Origin: Alphaproteobacteria bacterium
GTDB lineage: Bacteria; Pseudomonadota; Alphaproteobacteria; UBA9655
Direction: 5' to 3'
NCBI GenBank assembly: GCA_019749915.1
Contig: JAIEPE010000039.1
Coordinates: 1-59,604 of the forward strand
DNA length: 59,604 nt
Shown in pieces: positions 56,038 to 59,604 of the stretch. Each line of letters starts with the position of its first letter. The stretch's first letter is position 1. Both the position numbers and the translations under genes were made by a program. The notes below the pieces were generated by a model that was given only the letters and a program-made list of their open reading frames with translations, did not search any database and was not told the origin of the DNA.

Positions 56038-57243
56038 TTAAGCGATCCACTTTATTTTTTCTTCTCTGAGGGAATCGGAGGCAATAGCCTTTCTAATGTG
56101 GGTTAAAAGTCGGTTCATGAAGTGTACGTTATGGATGGTGAGAGCCTTCATGGCGAGAAGCTCTCCGGCTTTTAAAAGGTGATGGAGATAGGCCCTGGAG
56201 AGTGTTTGACAGGTGTGACAGCTACAGGTTTCGTCAATGGGGCGAGGATCATCGCGAAAGCGGGCATTGCGCAAATTCATGTGTTCCCTGCCTTTGGGGT
56301 TTTCTTCTAACTGCTCCCACACGGAAGGGGGAGTTAGGGCGCCGCCATGGCGAGCAAGGCGAGTTGGGTGCACACAATCAAAGGTATCAATGCCTTGGGT
56401 TACACCATAGAAAATATCGCTTATGCCGCCAATCCCCAGCAAATGGACGGGACGGCTTGGATCTAATGGCTCCATGGCCATCTCGACAACTTCCGCCATT
56501 TGAGTTTTATCGGCACCGAGGGAGCCTCCAACCGCATGGCCAAAGAAGGGCTGGCTGTTGACGAAATCAGCGCTCATCCGCCTTAAGTCAGGGTAAACCC
56601 CCCCTTGGGTAATGCCGTAAAGGGCTTGGATGCTCGTATCACCGCGCTGAAATTCTTTTAAACTGCGCTCCGCCCAGCGGTGGCTCATATGCATGGATTT
56701 TTCCGTGTAGGATTTATCCACATGAAAAGGCGTGCACTCATCGAGTACAACGATGAGATCAGCTCCCAAGTCGCGCTGAACCTGAATAGATTTTTCAGGA
56801 CTCAACACATGAGTTTTTCCATCCAGGTAGGATTTAAAGGTGGCGCCTTCTTCAGTAATGCTCAGAAGGCTTTTGGGACGGGTTGACTGGCGTCTGCCCT
56901 TGACTTCCTCGGCAACGGATCCGTGGCCGAGGCTAAAAATTTGAAAGCCGCCTGAATCCGTCAGCATGGGGCCATGCCAGCCCATAAATTTATGAAGTCC
57001 TCCCATTTTTGCCACCAACTCGGCTCCTGGTTGAAGCATCAGGTGATAGGTGTTGGAGAGAATAATTTGGGTCTTCTCTCGCCACATTTCCTCAGGAGTT
57101 GCGCCTTTAATGGCCGCTTTTGTAGCACAAAAGATAAAGGCTGGCGTTTCCACAATGCCGTGAGGCGTAGAAAGTTTTCCCAGGCGGGCCTTAGAAGAAG
57201 GTGCCCGAAAAGTTACCTCAAAGTTAAACTTAGAATATTCCAT
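56038..57243 (-). CDS. tgt: tRNA-guanine transglycosylase (queuine/preQ1)
   Basis: 401 aa from ATG 57243. Exchanges G34 of GUN-anticodon tRNAs for preQ1 or queuine. DSGGFQIFSL (catalytic Asp region), GIGGISDIFYG, and DLIVVLDECTPF are typical. Zinc ligands CSCHTC and His of YLHH near the C-terminus are present. The upstream gene ends in TAATG, so translation is coupled to the precursor transporter at 57243-57971. No preQ1 biosynthesis gene is seen here. Confidence 0.95.
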   Translation of the reverse strand: MEYSKFNFEVTFRAPSSKARLGKLSTPHGIVETPAFIFCATKAAIKGATPEEMWREKTQIILSNTYHLMLQPGAELVAKMGGLHKFMGWHGPMLTDSGGFQIFSLGHGSVAEEVKGRRQSTRPKSLLSITEEGATFKSYLDGKTHVLSPEKSIQVQRDLGADLIVVLDECTPFHVDKSYTEKSMHMSHRWAERSLKEFQRGDTSIQALYGITQGGVYPDLRRMSADFVNSQPFFGHAVGGSLGADKTQMAEVVEMAMEPLDPSRPVHLLGIGGISDIFYGVTQGIDTFDCVHPTRLARHGGALTPPSVWEQLEENPKGREHMNLRNARFRDDPRPIDETCSCHTCQTLSRAYLHHLLKAGELLAMKALTIHNVHFMNRLLTHIRKAIASDSLREEKIKWIA

Positions 57244-57971
57244 TAGCGAACCATAAATCTTGCAATATAAAGAAAAGGAATTCCCATAAGGGCCATAAAG
57301 AGCCTTATAATATAGGTTCCTAGGATATAGGTAAAGAAGACAGTCTTCCATGGCAAGGGGTAGGAAGCAAAAACCATCCAGGCAAGTACACTGAAGGTCA
57401 TATTATCGAGGAACGCAGCAATTAATGTCGAAACAAAGGTGCGAAGCCATAAAGCTTTTCTATCCGTGAGTTTTGAAAGGAGAGAGAAAAGCCAGATATC
57501 GTTTTGTTGACCAATGACATAAGCGATTAAACTGGAGATCAATAAAGCAGGAGCAGGCAAAAACAAGACACACATGGCGTTGTGGCTCTCTTGATAACCC
57601 ACAGCTGGCTTAAAACCCAGGGTAAAAAACATGAATAGCGTGATAAGGAGCATACTTGAAAAGCTGAGCCACACGGCTTTTTTTGCCTCTACCTTTCCAT
57701 AATATTCAGTCAAAATGCTACTAACATAGAAAATTGAAGAAAAGACAACGGTTCCAAGAGCAATAGGTTCATGGAAAAACTCAAAAGTTGATGCCTTCTG
57801 CACCTGGATATTGGCAACAACGACGGCAAGAGAGCTGTAAACCATTAAACCGGTGGCGCCAAAAACTCGCATCATAAATAAGATAAGAATCCCGCAAAAC
57901 AGAAACAATGCAAGGGTCAAACCTTCAGCAGAAAACTGTTGGAGCCACATCATCAGAAGGTGAGGGGACAT
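57243..57971 (-). CDS. yhhQ: Queuosine precursor transporter (VUT/YhhQ family)
   Basis: 242 aa from ATG 57971 (MSPHLLMMW); the frame extends to TTG 58013. About six hydrophobic helices. AYVIGQQNDIWLFSLL and AAFLDNMTFSVLAWM fit the VUT/YhhQ-type family, which imports queuine or preQ precursors. The overlap TAATG with tgt supports uptake for salvage. This suggests the bacterium obtains queuosine precursors from its surroundings or host. Confidence 0.87.
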   Translation of the reverse strand: MSPHLLMMWLQQFSAEGLTLALFLFCGILILFMMRVFGATGLMVYSSLAVVVANIQVQKASTFEFFHEPIALGTVVFSSIFYVSSILTEYYGKVEAKKAVWLSFSSMLLITLFMFFTLGFKPAVGYQESHNAMCVLFLPAPALLISSLIAYVIGQQNDIWLFSLLSKLTDRKALWLRTFVSTLIAAFLDNMTFSVLAWMVFASYPLPWKTVFFTYILGTYIIRLFMALMGIPFLYIARFMVR

Positions 57972-58151
57972 AGATATTTTCTTTCTTTTCAAATTACTTT
58001 TGGAGGTAAGCAAATTCTAAAAAGAAATACAAATATTATTTTTCAAATGTTTAGCGGTGATGAAAAGGTGAAACAAAGGTGAATTAACTAAAAATTAAAC
58101 AAAATTAATTAAAATATTTAATTATGATAATTAAAACGTAAGGATTTTTAA

Positions 58152-58634
58152 ATGAATTTTTTTATAAGCGCTCTTGTTTTTCTCTCTCCTTTGACAATTC
58201 TTTTTCACCCTTTGTCTGCGGCTTCTCCTGAAGATCTTGCACAACTTCAATCTCTACAAAAAAATGACCAAAGAAAACCTTTGGATCTTTCTTATGCTGA
58301 TTTACGTGCCTATGACCTGAAAGGTATAAACTTAGAGGGAGCCAATCTTCAGGGATGTACTTTGATGGGGATGGATATACGCGGTATTAACTTTGAAAAG
58401 TCCAATTTAAGAGCAGCTGATTTTTCAGAGACGACAATTGAAAATTCTTCTTTCTCTAATGCTAATTTAGAAGGTGCTAGTTTTATCGATGCAAAGATTG
58501 CATCTACAAACTTTGAAAATGCAAATTTAAAAAATGCCTCTTTCGATGGAAGCTCTCTTAAGGGTGTCAATTTTAGACATGCAAATCGGGAAGGGGCTAC
58601 TTTTTCTGGAATAACTGAAGAGCATACAAATTAG
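58152..58634 (+). CDS. Secreted pentapeptide-repeat protein
   Basis: 160 aa. Signal peptide about 1-23 (ISALVFLSPLTILFHPLSAA). Residues about 46-155 are tandem pentapeptide repeats A(N/D)LxG-like: LEGANLQGCTLMGMDIRG, SNLRAADFSETTIENSSFSN, ANLEGASFIDAK and onward, expected to form a right-handed quadrilateral beta-helix. Cytosolic relatives protect gyrase, but this one is exported, so another role is likely. It converges with the bactofilin-like gene; 35 bases separate them. Confidence 0.85.
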   Translation: MNFFISALVFLSPLTILFHPLSAASPEDLAQLQSLQKNDQRKPLDLSYADLRAYDLKGINLEGANLQGCTLMGMDIRGINFEKSNLRAADFSETTIENSSFSNANLEGASFIDAKIASTNFENANLKNASFDGSSLKGVNFRHANREGATFSGITEEHTN

Positions 58635-58669
58635 CATTTGTCCTCTTTGCAAATTTTAGAATACGTATG

Positions 58670-59413
58670 TCACTCTCTTTTGTTGTCCGCATTCTGAAGA
58701 ATGCCATTGATAACTTTCCCATCTACTTTCGCATTGGGGCCAACTTCAACAGTCCCTTTTTTACCTTTAAATTCAATGTCTCCAAGCACTTGTGTGGTGC
58801 CCAACAGATGAATTTTAGGTGATTCATCAGGAAAGAATTTGTCTTTTTCTAGAATAATGGCTTGGACTTGGCTATCTTTAAAACGAATTTCTGAAGAGAA
58901 TGCATGGATAGGTTTTTTGAAAATAGATCCTTGCGCAGAAAGAAAACCATAGATAGTTAATCCATTTTTGACATGAGCTTCTTTAAGGTTGGCAGCACCC
59001 CTAACAACAGCCTTTTCAACATCGAGGTTCAAGATTTTAACAGGACCATTAACTTCCATAAATGCAGCCTGAATTTTAGAACCGGTTAAGGGACCATTTA
59101 CCTTCAAACTATGCTTAACGTTTACATGAGTTAACTTAAGGGGACCATTCCCTGTCAAATTATGATAAGAGACATTTGATAAAGAGGAAGGACCATAAAG
59201 AACCTTATCTTTTAAAGAGGAATTCACCGATGAAGAAGGTATCTCATCGTCCCAATTATCACTCCAAAACGAATCCTGCATTGATTCTTCTTCATTTATA
59301 AATTCAGGGATATACTGTTTAACGGAATCAGGGATGTATTTTTTATATGAATCTGCAGATGTATAATCTGCCAAAAGTAAGAATCCCATCAAAGGGAATG
59401 AAATATACTTCAT
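58670..59413 (-). CDS. Secreted bactofilin-like protein
   Basis: 247 aa. A signal peptide (KYISFPLMGFLLLADYTSA) then an acidic region (about 40-60, FWSDNWDDEIPS), then short beta-strand repeats: GNGPLKLTHVNVKHSLKVNG and similar VNGPVKILNLDVEKAVVRGA, ending LLGTTQVLGDIEFKGKKG and GPNAKVDGKVING. This repeating VxG pattern resembles the beta-helical core of bactofilins. Bactofilins are usually cytosolic; this one appears exported. It may polymerise outside the membrane. Confidence in family is modest. Confidence 0.6.
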   Translation of the reverse strand: MKYISFPLMGFLLLADYTSADSYKKYIPDSVKQYIPEFINEEESMQDSFWSDNWDDEIPSSSVNSSLKDKVLYGPSSLSNVSYHNLTGNGPLKLTHVNVKHSLKVNGPLTGSKIQAAFMEVNGPVKILNLDVEKAVVRGAANLKEAHVKNGLTIYGFLSAQGSIFKKPIHAFSSEIRFKDSQVQAIILEKDKFFPDESPKIHLLGTTQVLGDIEFKGKKGTVEVGPNAKVDGKVINGILQNADNKRE

Positions 59414-59593
59414 TCAAAGACCTCATTAAAATTGCATTCATGGGTAATGACAATAACAATCAATAGCTTTACAAACGTTATTAAGCTTGACATTAAAAAA
59501 GATTTTTTGCAACAACTTCCAATTGCAGTGTCGTTAGCACATGATATGTCCGAACTAAATAGCACTTCAATTGTCCGATAAGCGACTATCTCC

Positions 59594-59604
59594 AGAAGGA
59601 GGTG
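59594..59604 (-). rRNA. Possible 3' end of 16S rRNA (11 bases at the edge)
   Basis: AGAAGGAGGTG at the last 11 bases is the reverse complement of CACCTCCTTCT, the anti-Shine-Dalgarno 3' tail of 16S rRNA (CACCTCCTTTCT). If true the gene lies to the right, on the minus strand. The same bases read + would be a perfect ribosome-binding site. The window ends before this can be settled. The 180 bases between 59414 and here hold nothing else seen. Confidence 0.35.

Overview
The window reads as the chromosome of a host-associated alphaproteobacterium, most like the Rickettsiales/Holosporales. This is inference from several features: moderate to low G+C; GatCAB amidotransferase; a rickettsial 17 kDa-type surface lipoprotein; two tandem MFS transporters resembling the phagosomal transporters of intracellular bacteria; queuine salvage genes; scattered palindromic repeat families in intergenic space; and several small secreted proteins with no recognisable function. 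The window starts inside a polyketide synthase gene and stops on an 11-base match to the 3' end of 16S rRNA, so both edges lie in sequence that often breaks assemblies.

Accessory region (1-11.9 kb, visibly AT-richer than what follows). A tightly coupled + strand operon holds the end of a multi-gene AT-less polyketide synthase (ACP-KS-ACP-thioesterase), an ABC-F ATPase with a signal-peptide-like N-terminus, an isochorismatase-like protein missing two catalytic residues, an FAD-dependent oxidoreductase and a Sfp-type phosphopantetheinyl transferase. Next come two divergent regulators, a 77-aa LuxR-type HTH protein and a 1133-aa protein with HTH, a hydrophobic segment, an NB-ARC-like NTPase and TPRs, with a perfect inverted repeat between them. 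ABC-F proteins commonly protect ribosomes, so the product may be a ribosome-targeting antibiotic or toxin.

Core region 1 (12-31.6 kb). TlpA-like thioredoxin and methylmalonyl-CoA mutase; rplU-rpmA-obgE; tRNA-Phe and tRNA-Met; a divergent cation transporter; acetoacetyl-CoA synthetase with rhodanese and TauE (minus strand); gatCAB; Sco copper chaperone and a FieF-like transporter; 17 kDa-like lipoprotein; M23 peptidase; MFS exporter; effector-binding protein.

Core region 2 (31.6-51 kb). Secreted LD-carboxypeptidase, a DUF6687-like protein, MarR/SRPBCC pair, a chloramphenicol-phosphotransferase-like kinase overlapping NudC, a CofE-like ligase, the dnaG-rpoD operon, PCuAC copper chaperone, two MFS paralogues, tRNA-Gly, rpsB-tsf-pyrH and a frameshifted AAA/DUF4143 ATPase preceded by a 31-bp tandem repeat.

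Core region 3 (51-59.6 kb). An unlisted 57-aa membrane protein with a strong terminator, tRNA-Leu, tig-clpP-clpX, a Cys-rich secreted protein, the tgt/queuosine-precursor transporter pair, a secreted pentapeptide-repeat protein and a secreted bactofilin-like protein. At least four palindromic repeat families (called A-D here) occupy most of the gene-free stretches; one copy of A overlaps the start of a lipoprotein gene and could be translated.
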